64,000 nt of DNA from Streptomyces shenzhenensis (GTDB taxonomy: Bacteria; Actinomycetota; Actinomycetes; Streptomycetales; Streptomycetaceae), in contig NZ_PENI01000025.1 of assembly GCF_003688995.1 (NCBI RefSeq), positions 62,001 through 126,000 of the forward strand. The letters are read 5' to 3'. How positions within the stretch are numbered: the stretch's first letter is position 1; every line of letters starts with the position of its first letter. A model generated the notes under the pieces. The model was given only the letters and a program-made list of their open reading frames with translations. It did not search any database and was not told the DNA's origin. Made by a program: the position numbers and the translations under genes. This document shows positions 24,946 to 32,343 of the stretch, in pieces.

Positions 24946-25201
24946 TCAGCGCGGCGATGTCGGCGCTCATCGTCGCGGAGTCGCATTCGTCCGCGGGCCG
25001 GGCGGAATCGCCGAGGCCGCGCAGGTCCGGGACGACGACGGTGTGCTGCGGTGTCAGCCTCGGGAGGAGGTGGCGCCAGTGGCAGCCGGTCTTGGGCAGG
25101 CCGTGCAGGAGCACGACCGCCGGCCCGGGGTGGTGCAGGTGTGTGCCGTTGACCGTGGCACGGCCCGTGCGGACGGGTTCTCCACGGTGGTCGAACATCA
25201 T
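24917..25201 (-). pseudogene. Truncated alpha/beta hydrolase (epoxide-hydrolase-like) gene
   Basis: ATG 25201 with AAGG upstream opens 94 codons. Residues 15-88 match the N-terminus of epoxide-hydrolase-like alpha/beta hydrolases: VNGTHLHHPGPAVVLLHGLP with the oxyanion HG motif, WRHLLPRL, VVVPDLRGLGDSARPADE and SADIAAL. The similarity stops abruptly near 24940, and the frame ends six codons later. The nucleophile elbow and the rest of the catalytic triad, normally another 180 or more residues, are missing. It lies 56 bases downstream of the 428-aa gene and may be cotranscribed with it. Confidence 0.75.
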
Positions 25202-25257
25202 TGCCTTGCTGGTCCTTCCAGGTGTGCGACGGCGGGAGTCGTCGGGGCCGGGGGTGG

Positions 25258-26544
25258 TCACCGGGTGGTCGGCGGGTCGGCCGGACGGCCCGTGTCGTCC
25301 TGGACGCGCGCTTCGATGAACAGGCCGTCCGGCCGGTCCGGGGCCTGGCCGGGGGAGCGCAGTACGACGTGGTCCGGGTAGAGCCGGCCGAGCAGGGCCA
25401 GTACGACGAGGTCGTCCTGGCCGGTGGCGTCCACGGTGAGGCCGCCGCCCCGGGCCGACACCAGCCCGGGCGCCCGCAGGACGGCCCACGCGTCCACGGT
25501 GCCGTCGGCGGCGGGGGCTTCCGCGGCGGTTGTCCTGCGCTGGGCGAAGCGGTGGCCGCGCAGGGCCTGGCCGAGGTCGACGCGGGCGGTGGTGCCGTCG
25601 TGGGTCACCTCGATACGGGCGGTACGGGTTCCGTCGACGGCCGGGCCGGTGACGACACGGGCGGTGAGCGGCCCCGGTGCCGCGGTGGCGGGCGGCAGCT
25701 GTTCGGCCGGTGTGCGGGGCGCGGCGTAGTAGTCCCGCAGTTCGGCGACGTACGCGGCGGTGCCTGCGGCGGCGGGATCGGGGCGCCAGGTCAGCAGGTG
25801 GCCCGGGGCGGTGCGGGGCGGTCCGGCCACGACGGCGGGCAGGACGGTGCCGCCGTCGGTGTCGAACCCGTAGCCGGCGGGGCCCGGGGCGCCGGTGACG
25901 ACGTGGCGGGCGAAGTCCACGATGCTGCTGTGCCGGATCCGGCGGACGAGAAGTTCGGTGAGGAAGCGGTCGCGGGCCTGCTCGGTGTGGCGCAGCCCGG
26001 CCGGAGTGACCAGGAGCGGCACCTCGCGCCAGTCGGCGAACGGCAGCAGGGCGTCGCGCAGCAGGACGATCTGGTGCAGCCACTCGTTGTAGAGCTGCAT
26101 CGCCACCGTGTCGCCGGCCTGGTCCAGGAGCAGCCGGGCCGCGGGGTGGGTGAGCAGATGGCCGTAGCAGTGGCTGCGGACGACGAGGGGACCCGCGGGC
26201 GGGGGCGTGCGACGGGTGCGCAGCCGGTCGAGGGCCTCGGCCGTCCAGGAGGCCAGCTCGCCGCCGATGGACTCGGCCTGCGCGCCCAGTTCACGGGCCG
26301 CGGAGGCACTCTCGGGGCCGATGGCCAGCGGCAGGGAGGTCTCCCGGGTGCCGAGGCCGAGCGTCGCGTGGATCTGGGCACGCAGCACGTCGAAGTCGGG
26401 GTGCCGGAGGGCGTCGACGGTGCCTTGCAGCAGCGGTTCGACGCCGGTGAAGAACGTACGGGCGGTCATGCTGCCGGTCGCCGGGAAGGTGTTCCACCGG
26501 CTGCCGCCGAGAGCGGGTGCGGCCGGGGGCTGTGCGGGGAGCAT
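25258..26544 (-). CDS. Uncharacterised protein, 428 aa
   Basis: ATG 26544 has GGAGG 5 bases upstream. No signal peptide or membrane span is evident. The N-terminal two thirds are helical, with charged and aromatic motifs such as SRWNTFPATGSM, RSHCYGHLLTHPAARLLLDQ, YNEWLHQIVLLRDALLPFAD and RRIRHSSIVDFARHVVTG. The C-terminal part is beta-rich (TARVVTGPAVDGTRTARIEV). I do not recognise a family. A TetR gene lies 85 bases upstream on the same strand, and both share a similar 20-base imperfect palindrome upstream, suggesting TetR control. The truncated hydrolase follows. Function unknown. Confidence 0.7.
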   Translation of the reverse strand: MLPAQPPAAPALGGSRWNTFPATGSMTARTFFTGVEPLLQGTVDALRHPDFDVLRAQIHATLGLGTRETSLPLAIGPESASAARELGAQAESIGGELASWTAEALDRLRTRRTPPPAGPLVVRSHCYGHLLTHPAARLLLDQAGDTVAMQLYNEWLHQIVLLRDALLPFADWREVPLLVTPAGLRHTEQARDRFLTELLVRRIRHSSIVDFARHVVTGAPGPAGYGFDTDGGTVLPAVVAGPPRTAPGHLLTWRPDPAAAGTAAYVAELRDYYAAPRTPAEQLPPATAAPGPLTARVVTGPAVDGTRTARIEVTHDGTTARVDLGQALRGHRFAQRRTTAAEAPAADGTVDAWAVLRAPGLVSARGGGLTVDATGQDDLVVLALLGRLYPDHVVLRSPGQAPDRPDGLFIEARVQDDTGRPADPPTTR

Positions 26545-26558
26545 GGGTCCTCCGAATT

Positions 26559-26578
26559 TTCTGGATCACTCGTTACAG
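26559..26578. promoter_or_regulatory. Putative TetR operator upstream of the 428-aa gene
   Basis: TCTGGATCACTCGTTACAGA, an imperfect palindrome (6 of 10 half-site positions), lies 14 bases before the start codon. It shares TCTGGATC(A/G)CTCG with the site in front of the neighbouring tetR gene at 27226-27245. Confidence 0.55.
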
Positions 26579-26629
26579 ATTGTGGGCAGGAAAAAGCCGG
26601 CTGCGGGGTCGGCCGCGGACCGGGAGAGG

Positions 26630-27208
26630 TCAGTCGAGGACCGTCAGCGCGACGTCCACGAGGGGTTCGAGGGCGCGGATGTCCGGGGTGATCTTCGAGG
26701 AGACCAGCAGGCCGTTGAGGAAGGTGACGAGGAAGGCGGCCAGGGTGTACGGGTCGTGCCGCGGCGCGAGTTCGCCCCGCTCGGCCGCCGTGCGCAGCGC
26801 GTCGGTGAGCGCTTCCTGACTGGCGCTGAGGACGTCACGCACGAGGCGGCCGGTCGCCCGGTCGTCCGGCAGACGTTCGCAGGCGGCGTTCACCAGCAGG
26901 CAGCCCCGGCCGCCGTGGTCGACGGCGATCCGGATCCGTTCGACGAGCATCGTGCGGATCGCCGACCGGGTGTCGGCCCCCTCGTCGAGGCTGCGCAGGG
27001 CGGCCGCCGCGAGTGTGGCCCGGTAGTGCTCGAGCGCGGCCCGGTACAGGCCGTCCTTGTCGCCGAACGCGGCATACAGGGACCCCTGTCCGATGCCCAG
27101 ATGGGCTGTCAGGTCGCGCACCGAGGTCGCCTCGTAACCGCGCGTCCAGAACAGTTCCATCGCGCGGCTCACCACCGCCTCGGTGTCGAATTCCCGGGTC
27201 CGTGCCAT
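26630..27208 (-). CDS. TetR-family transcriptional regulator
   Basis: The product has 192 residues with ATG 27208. The helix-turn-helix is at residues 8-52 (AVVSRAMELFWTRGYEATSV, LTAHLGIGQGSLYAAFGDKDGLYRAAL), followed by a helical ligand domain with GCLLVNAACERL, a pattern common in the YcdC/TetR_C subgroup that controls exporters and detoxification genes. It lies between an MFS exporter gene upstream and the unknown 428-aa gene downstream, all on one strand. A palindrome sits 18 bases before its start and a similar one before the 428-aa gene, so it probably represses both. Ligand unknown. Confidence 0.88.
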   Translation of the reverse strand: MARTREFDTEAVVSRAMELFWTRGYEATSVRDLTAHLGIGQGSLYAAFGDKDGLYRAALEHYRATLAAAALRSLDEGADTRSAIRTMLVERIRIAVDHGGRGCLLVNAACERLPDDRATGRLVRDVLSASQEALTDALRTAAERGELAPRHDPYTLAAFLVTFLNGLLVSSKITPDIRALEPLVDVALTVLD

Positions 27209-27225
27209 GTGCTCACCCTAACTTA

Positions 27226-27245
27226 TCTGGATCGCTCGCTCAAGA
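27226..27245. promoter_or_regulatory. Putative TetR operator upstream of tetR
   Basis: TCTGGATCGCTCGCTCAAGA, an imperfect palindrome (7 of 10 half-site positions) between the MFS stop and the tetR start. It shares its left half with the site at 26559-26578. Confidence 0.6.
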
Positions 27246-27275
27246 AAGCCTCGTGATCACGGGCATACGGGCGCT

Positions 27276-28514
27276 TCAGACGGTCTCCGGCGCGCTTTCG
27301 GCGGTGGTGCGGCGCTCGGTGAGCCAGTACAGGAGCGCCAGCAGCGGCAGGGCCGCGCCGAGGGCGCTCACCGCGCCCCAGCCGCCGGCGTGGTAGGCGA
27401 CGGAGCCGAGCTGGGAGCCGAGGGCGCCGCCGAGGAAGAACGTGGCGATGAACGCCGAGTTCAGGCGGGCCCGGGCGTGCGGGTCGAGCTGGTAGACGGT
27501 GTGCTGGCCGAGGATCAGGCTGGTCTGCACGGCCATGTCCACGAGGACGGCGGCCAGGGCGATGAACACGATGCTGTGCTGACCGAACCCCGCGATGGCG
27601 AAGGCCGCCGCGGCGACGGCGAACGAGCCGACGGTCACGGGCCGGACAAGACCGCGGTCCGCCCAGCGCCCGGCGAGCGGCGCGATGGCCGCCCCGGCCG
27701 CTCCGACCAGCGCGAAGATGCCGATGCCGACGGCCGAGTAGTGGAACCGCGGTCCGGTCAGGAGGTAGGAGACGGTGGTCCAGAAGGCGCTGAAGGAGCC
27801 GAACATCGCCGCCTGGTACAGGCCGCGGCGCAGCAGCGCCGGATGGGTGCGCACCAGCGCGGCGGTGGAGCGCAGCACATGGTGGTACGGCACGGAGATG
27901 GTGGGCGCCTGCTGCGGCAGGGTCACCCGCAGGGCCACCGCCAGCACCGCCATCAGGGCCGCGGAGCCGAGGTAGACGACGCGCCAGCCGGCCACGTCGG
28001 AGACCAGGCTGCTCAGCGTCCGGGACAGCAGGATGCCGGTGAGCAGGCCGCTCATCACCCGGCCCACGATCCGGCCGCGCGCATGGTCGGGGGCCAGGCT
28101 CGCGGCGAACGGCACCAGTATCTGGGCGACGACGGACGTGGCACCGCTGACCAGGGAGGCGACCAGCAGCATGGGGAACCCGGTCGCGAGGCCCGCCGCC
28201 AGCAGGGCGACGGTGGTCACCGCGAGCAGCACGGTGACCAGGGTGCGCTTCTCCAGCCGGTCGCCGAGCGGGACCAGGAAGAGCATGCCGATGACGTAGC
28301 CGATCTGGGTGAGCGTGATCAGCAGGCCGGCGGTGGACTCGCTGACCTGGAACACGTCGCGCAGCTCCGAGAGCAGGGGCTGGGCGTAGTACAGGTTGGC
28401 GACGGTCATGCCGGTGGCGACGGCCAGCAGGGCGACCAGCCGGCCCGGCACGCCAAGGGAGGCGGAGGCGGTGGCGGTGCGGCGCTGCGTGGTCAGATCG
28501 GGAGACGGGGACAC
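27276..28514 (-). CDS. MFS drug/metabolite exporter
   Basis: The product has 412 residues with GTG 28514. Twelve membrane spans are visible. The loop 2-3 motif GMLFLVPLGDRLEKRTLV and the first helix LLAVATGMTVANLYYAQPLL are typical of the YgaY/DHA1-like exporter branch; QLDPHARARLNSAFIATFFL and GGALGSQLGSVAYHAGGWGAV are conserved in that group. Expected role is proton-driven efflux of a small molecule. The tetR gene begins 67 bases downstream on the same strand. The region upstream contains CATCTC-ATCCA-GAGATG (28652-28668), a possible operator. Confidence 0.88.
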   Translation of the reverse strand: MSPSPDLTTQRRTATASASLGVPGRLVALLAVATGMTVANLYYAQPLLSELRDVFQVSESTAGLLITLTQIGYVIGMLFLVPLGDRLEKRTLVTVLLAVTTVALLAAGLATGFPMLLVASLVSGATSVVAQILVPFAASLAPDHARGRIVGRVMSGLLTGILLSRTLSSLVSDVAGWRVVYLGSAALMAVLAVALRVTLPQQAPTISVPYHHVLRSTAALVRTHPALLRRGLYQAAMFGSFSAFWTTVSYLLTGPRFHYSAVGIGIFALVGAAGAAIAPLAGRWADRGLVRPVTVGSFAVAAAAFAIAGFGQHSIVFIALAAVLVDMAVQTSLILGQHTVYQLDPHARARLNSAFIATFFLGGALGSQLGSVAYHAGGWGAVSALGAALPLLALLYWLTERRTTAESAPETV

Positions 28515-29060
28515 GGTGCCTTCTTCGCGGGGACGGGCCGGGGCCCGGCATGGATCTGGTGGTGCGGCAGCTTCGTCGATGCCCTCGGCGTTCCCAGCGC
28601 TCGGCGCCCCTCATTGCTTCCCTGCTGTCGGCGATGAATCCGGATGACGGTCATCTCATCCAGAGATGGCCTGCTGCCGGCCGTCCGATGGAAGGTGTCG
28701 ACGGCGGCGGATCGAGGGGTGCGTCGCCGCTCTGCGCGGCCGGTGCCCGCGAGCAGCCAGTCGTGCGCGGACCCGGGCGTCGGCTCCGGCTGCCGGCCCC
28801 GTCCAGCGCGTCGCCGGGGTGCGGTGGCCGGCCCCGGCGCAGCTGCACGGGCCGGTCGTCGGGGCGTGCAGCCGGGCGAAGGCCGGCGTCTGCTCCGGGG
28901 CGGGGCCGGCACCGCCGCCTCCAGGAACGCCGCCACCGCCGGGGCCGGCTGCACGGCCGAGGAGTCGCGTGCGGCCGGGCGGCGGGCGGCGGGCGGTGCG
29001 CTCGATGCCGGTCCGGCTGACGGCCTGAGCCGTCCGCCACGCCTCCTCGTCCGCTCGCGG
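28515..29060. other. Intergenic region without a supported gene
   Basis: The 546 bases between the esterase stop and the MFS start hold several overlapping open frames in all directions, all Arg/Pro/Ala-rich and without family resemblance. The only structured element I see is the inverted repeat CATCTC-ATCCA-GAGATG at 28652-28668. Confidence 0.4.
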
Positions 29061-30032
29061 TCAGTGGCCGTGCAGGGCCTTGTGCAGGGCTCGTACGGCC
29101 AGATGGCGGGCGACGCGCGCGGCATGGGTGTCGCGCAGGCTGTCCAGCATCATGAAGTCGTGCACCATGCCGGCCACGCGGACCGCGGTGACGTCCACCC
29201 CCGCCTCGCGCAGCCTGTTGGCGTACTCCTCGCCCTCGTCCCGCAGGATGTCCGCCTCGCCGGTGATGACGAGCGTGGTGGGCAGGCCCCTGAGCTGATC
29301 GAGGCCCGCCCGGAGCGGCGCGGCGTGCGGCTCGGTCCGCTGGGCGGGCTTGGCGTACTGGTCCCAGAACCAGATCATGCTGTCGCGGGTGAGGTGGTAG
29401 CCCTCCGCGAACTGCCCGTAGGACGGCGTGTCGAAGCCGGCGTCGGTGACGGGGTACAGCAGGACCTGCGCCTTGAGGCCGAGGCCGCCGCGCTCCTTGT
29501 CCATCAGCGCGAACACGGCCGCCATGCAGCCGCCTGCCGAGTCCCCGGCCACGGCCACCCGGCCCGGGTCGAGGTCGTGCTCGGCCCCGTGCTCGGCGAG
29601 CCATCGGCCGACCGCGTAGTTCTGCTCGACCTGGGTGGGGTACTTCGCCTCGGGGGCGCGGTCGTAGACCGGGAAGACGCCCGCGGCATCCGCCCCGACG
29701 CTGAGTTCGCGGAAGAGCCGGTCGTGCGTCTGGTCGTCGCCGAGCACCCACCCGGCGCCGTGGATGAAGAAGACCACGGGCAGTGTGCCGGTGGCCTCCC
29801 GGGGCCGGATGATCCTGGTGCGCACCCGCCCCCACTTCCCGGCGTCGACGGTCACCCACTCCTCGTCGACCTCCGGCCGCCGTACACCCTCGCCGCCCTG
29901 CAGCCCGTTCAGGATGTCGCGCCCCTTCTCCGGCGGCACCTCGTGGATGCGGGGGTGCGCGTCGGCGGCCTCCGCCAGCTTCCTCGCGGCGGGTTCGAGG
30001 TACGGCGTGACGGGCGGGGTGATGGCGGACAT
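29061..30032 (-). CDS. Alpha/beta hydrolase, HSL-family esterase
   Basis: The product has 323 residues; ATG 30032 has GGAGG 5 bases upstream. The hormone-sensitive-lipase family pattern is present: the oxyanion motif PVVFFIHGAGWVLGD (HGAGW in place of HGGGF), nucleophile GDSAGGCMAAV, an Asp region ITGEADILRDEGEEYANRL and the catalytic His in GMVHDFMMLD. It should hydrolyse short-chain esters in the cytoplasm. The N-terminal cap is about 75 residues. It is divergent from the NmrA-like gene. Confidence 0.9.
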   Translation of the reverse strand: MSAITPPVTPYLEPAARKLAEAADAHPRIHEVPPEKGRDILNGLQGGEGVRRPEVDEEWVTVDAGKWGRVRTRIIRPREATGTLPVVFFIHGAGWVLGDDQTHDRLFRELSVGADAAGVFPVYDRAPEAKYPTQVEQNYAVGRWLAEHGAEHDLDPGRVAVAGDSAGGCMAAVFALMDKERGGLGLKAQVLLYPVTDAGFDTPSYGQFAEGYHLTRDSMIWFWDQYAKPAQRTEPHAAPLRAGLDQLRGLPTTLVITGEADILRDEGEEYANRLREAGVDVTAVRVAGMVHDFMMLDSLRDTHAARVARHLAVRALHKALHGH

Positions 30033-30396
30033 GATTCCTCCGGTTCGGGCGGCCCCGGCGGGTACGGGTGCGGACCGCGCCCGTCGCCCCGAGCGCGCTG
30101 GATCCACTCAAGGCGCACCCGCCCCACGCGGCAACCGGGCACCGCTGCCGGCCGCGCCCGCCCTGGGCGGCGTGTCCGCCATCCGGGCGAGAGCTCCGAG
30201 GAGCGCACAGCGGGGGCATCAGACCGGTGCCTCCAGGCGGGGGCGAGGGCGGGCTCCGCCGGCGGCCGCGGTCCCGTGCGGGGGAACGTCACCGAAGGCG
30301 CCACGAGGGACCGGTCCGCCCTAGATTGGGAGCCGATGCCCCACTGTCGCTCGGCGCCCTGACCCGAAGGTCCCGGGGCCGGAAGGAGACCGGCCC
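30033..30396. other. Divergent intergenic region
   Basis: 364 bases between the esterase and the NmrA-like gene, presumably carrying both promoters. The open frames crossing it have no family resemblance. I see no clear operator. Confidence 0.35.
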
Positions 30397-31332
30397 ATGG
30401 CTGCCGACCGTCTGGTTCTCATCGCCCACGCCGGTGACGTGGGCCGCAGGGCACTCGGGCAACTGCGCGCCCTGGATGTGCCGGTGCGTGCGCTGGTCCG
30501 CCATGACGACGAGCGTGCGGCCGGGCTGCGCGCGCTCGGCGCGGAGGTGGTCATCGGCGATCTGACCCGGCCCGAGAGCGTCGCGCCGGCGCTGGAGGGG
30601 GTCGGGCGGATGTACTTCGCCATGCCGGTGTCCCCGGACCACCTGCTGGCGGCGACCGTGGTGGCCACGGTGGCGCGTGAGTACGGCGGCCTTGACGGCC
30701 TGGTCGGCATGTCGCAGATGACGGTGTCGCAGATGACCGCCACCAGCGTCGGCGAGTCGCGGCAGCAGCGGCTGCACTGGCTGGCGGAGCAGGTGCTGAA
30801 CTGGTCGGGCCTGCCGGTGGTGCACATCAGACCGACCGCGTTCCTCGACAATCCGCTGTTCACGACGCTGGCGGCGCGGTCGATCCGGGCGCGCGGCACG
30901 ATCGAGCTGCCCTTCGGCACCGGGCGCACGTCACCGGTCGCCGCGGCCGACGTGGCCCGGGTGGTCGCGACCGTGCTGCGCGACCCGGCCCCGCACGTCG
31001 GGCACGTCTACGAGCTGACCGGGCCGCGCACGCTCGACATGACGCAGATCGCCGAGGAGTTCTCCCGGGCGCTGGGCCGCCCGGTCTCCTATGTGGACGT
31101 TCCGCTCGACCGGTGGCGGGCCGAGGTGCTGGCGCGGGCGGGCCTGCCGGCGCACACCGAGCAGCACATCGCCACCATGGCCCGGCTGCACCGGGAGAAC
31201 CGCTACGACCGCGCGTCCGACGACGTCGCGCGCGTCACCGGCGTACCCGCCGAGACCGTGGAGGCGTTCGTGTCCGCCCGCAAGGACTTCTACCTGGGCC
31301 CGGGTCCCGCCGACCCGAACGGCCGGCCGTAG
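30397..31332 (+). CDS. NmrA-like NAD(P)-binding protein
   Basis: The product has 311 residues; ATG 30397 has GGAAGGAGA upstream. It has a Rossmann fold: first strand LVLIAHAGDVGRRALGQL (a variant of the usual GATGxxG loop), VRALVRHDD, EVVIGDLTRPESVAPALEGV, and GLPVVHIRPTAFLDN. It resembles NmrA/SDR atypical proteins that act as redox sensors or quinone/isoflavone reductase-like enzymes. There is no catalytic Tyr-x3-Lys. The altered dinucleotide loop makes cofactor use uncertain. A strong hairpin follows the stop. Confidence 0.85.
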   Translation: MAADRLVLIAHAGDVGRRALGQLRALDVPVRALVRHDDERAAGLRALGAEVVIGDLTRPESVAPALEGVGRMYFAMPVSPDHLLAATVVATVAREYGGLDGLVGMSQMTVSQMTATSVGESRQQRLHWLAEQVLNWSGLPVVHIRPTAFLDNPLFTTLAARSIRARGTIELPFGTGRTSPVAAADVARVVATVLRDPAPHVGHVYELTGPRTLDMTQIAEEFSRALGRPVSYVDVPLDRWRAEVLARAGLPAHTEQHIATMARLHRENRYDRASDDVARVTGVPAETVEAFVSARKDFYLGPGPADPNGRP

Positions 31333-31369
31333 CACGGCGCCGCGGGATTCCCGGCAACCGGAACACAAC

Positions 31370-31404
31370 AGGTCCCGTCCCCCGATGTCCGGGGGACGGG
31401 ACCT
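31370..31404. terminator. Perfect 15-bp hairpin between NmrA-like gene and tRNA
   Basis: Arms 31370-31384 and 31390-31404 are perfectly complementary with the 5-base loop ATGTC. The hairpin lies 38 bases after the NmrA-like stop and 6 bases beyond the 3' end of the minus-strand tRNA, so it can end transcription from both sides. Confidence 0.85.
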
Positions 31405-31410
31405 GATCCG

Positions 31411-31480
31411 AGCGCCGGGCAGGCCTTGCACCTGCATTTCCCCGCAGGAAGCGGGACGTCTTTCCTTGGACCACCAACGC
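31411..31480 (-). tRNA. Atypical tRNA-Gly (anticodon UCC)
   Basis: The 70-base minus-strand cloverleaf has acceptor GCGTTGG/CCGGCGC (7 pairs, two G-U), T8 G9, a 3-bp D-stem GTC/GAC with loop CAAGGAAA, anticodon stem TCCCG/CGGGG with loop CTTCCTG (U33, anticodon UCC), a 4-base variable loop, and T-stem GCAGG/CCTGC. The discriminator is U73, as in bacterial tRNA-Gly. Oddities: the T-loop is TGCAAGG instead of TTCRANY, position 37 is U, the D-stem is short, and CCA is not encoded. The stems fold well, so this is unlikely to be random. The T-loop change suggests weak EF-Tu binding and a role outside ribosomal translation, for example supplying glycine to a FemX-type peptidoglycan ligase. The alternative is a decaying tRNA. 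Confidence 0.7.
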
Positions 31481-31556
31481 ACCACGGGCGAAGCGGTGTT
31501 GACCGCCGCGCTCAAGATCGACCATACCCCACCCGCGCACCGGCGGACCACTCCGG

Positions 31557-31596
31557 CCGGACCGCTTGACACGTTCCCCGGACCGCTTGACACGTT
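31557..31596 (+). repeat. 19-bp direct repeat carrying two TTGACA boxes
   Basis: CCGGACCGCTTGACACGTT occurs at 31557-31575 and 31578-31596, a 21-base period or two helical turns. Each copy contains TTGACA, the consensus -35 hexamer. It lies upstream of the PfpI-type gene (start 31725) and 77 bases upstream of the minus-strand tRNA, so it may be a promoter/operator for the plus-strand gene. Confidence 0.6.
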
Positions 31597-31724
31597 TCTG
31601 TCGCTGTTGTGCATGTTTCTCGTGTGGCGGGATACCCGGAAAGGGCCCGATGTGCCGAGCGACAGCCGCGGCGGCGTGACTCCCTGCCTTCCGGGCCGCC
31701 GTGGCGTTCTGCAAGGAGCCGAAC

Positions 31725-32303
31725 ATGACCGACGAACTCCGCGGCCACAAGGTCGCCTTCCTCGCCACCGACGGGGTCGAGCGGGTCGAACTCGAACAGC
31801 CCCGCGGCGCCCTGCACGGCGTCGGGGCCGACACCGAACTACTCTCCCTCCACGACGGCGAGATCAGCGCACGTCAGATGGACATCGATCCCGCGGGCAC
31901 GTTCACGGTCGACCGGAAGGTCGCCGACGCCTCCGTCGGCGACTACGACGCACTGGTCCTCCCGGGCGGCACCATGAACCCCGACCAGCTGCGCATGGAC
32001 CCGGCCGCCGTGGCCTTCGTCAAGGCGTTCATGGAGAGCGGCAAACCGATCGCCACCATCTGCCACGGTCCCTGGACCCTCGCCGAGGCGAACGTGCTGC
32101 GCGGCCGGCGCGTCACCTCCTGGCCCAGCATCCGCACCGACCTGCGCAACGCCGGCGCCGAGGTCCTCGACGAGGAGGTCGTCGTCGACGGGCGGCTCAT
32201 CTCCAGCCGTAGCCCCAGGGACCTGCCCGCGTTCTGCAACACGGTCATCGACGAATTCGCCAAGGCGATGCGGCCGGCCTGGGACCCGACGGTGGAACGC
32301 TGA
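31725..32303 (+). CDS. DJ-1/PfpI-family protease or deglycase-like protein
   Basis: The product has 192 residues; ATG 31725 has AAGGAG 6 bases upstream. DJ-1/PfpI features: first strand KVAFLATDGVERVELEQP with the acidic residue that activates the nucleophile, DYDALVLPGGTMNPDQLR, and the nucleophile elbow KPIATICHGPWTLAEA (Cys followed by His). Intracellular PfpI/YhbO-type proteins are stress proteins with proposed deglycase or peptidase activity; activity assignments are debated. It is probably monocistronic, transcribed from the direct-repeat promoter region upstream and convergent with the DUF916-like gene. Confidence 0.92.
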   Translation: MTDELRGHKVAFLATDGVERVELEQPRGALHGVGADTELLSLHDGEISARQMDIDPAGTFTVDRKVADASVGDYDALVLPGGTMNPDQLRMDPAAVAFVKAFMESGKPIATICHGPWTLAEANVLRGRRVTSWPSIRTDLRNAGAEVLDEEVVVDGRLISSRSPRDLPAFCNTVIDEFAKAMRPAWDPTVER

Positions 32304-32343
32304 CGCCCCTCCGTGCCGTCGCCGCCGCCCCCACCGCGCCGGC

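Noticed and set aside
28652..28668. CATCTC-ATCCA-GAGATG inverted repeat as an MFS operator
   Set aside because: Arms are only 6 bases and it does not match the TetR sites nearby, so I mention it but do not call it as a feature.
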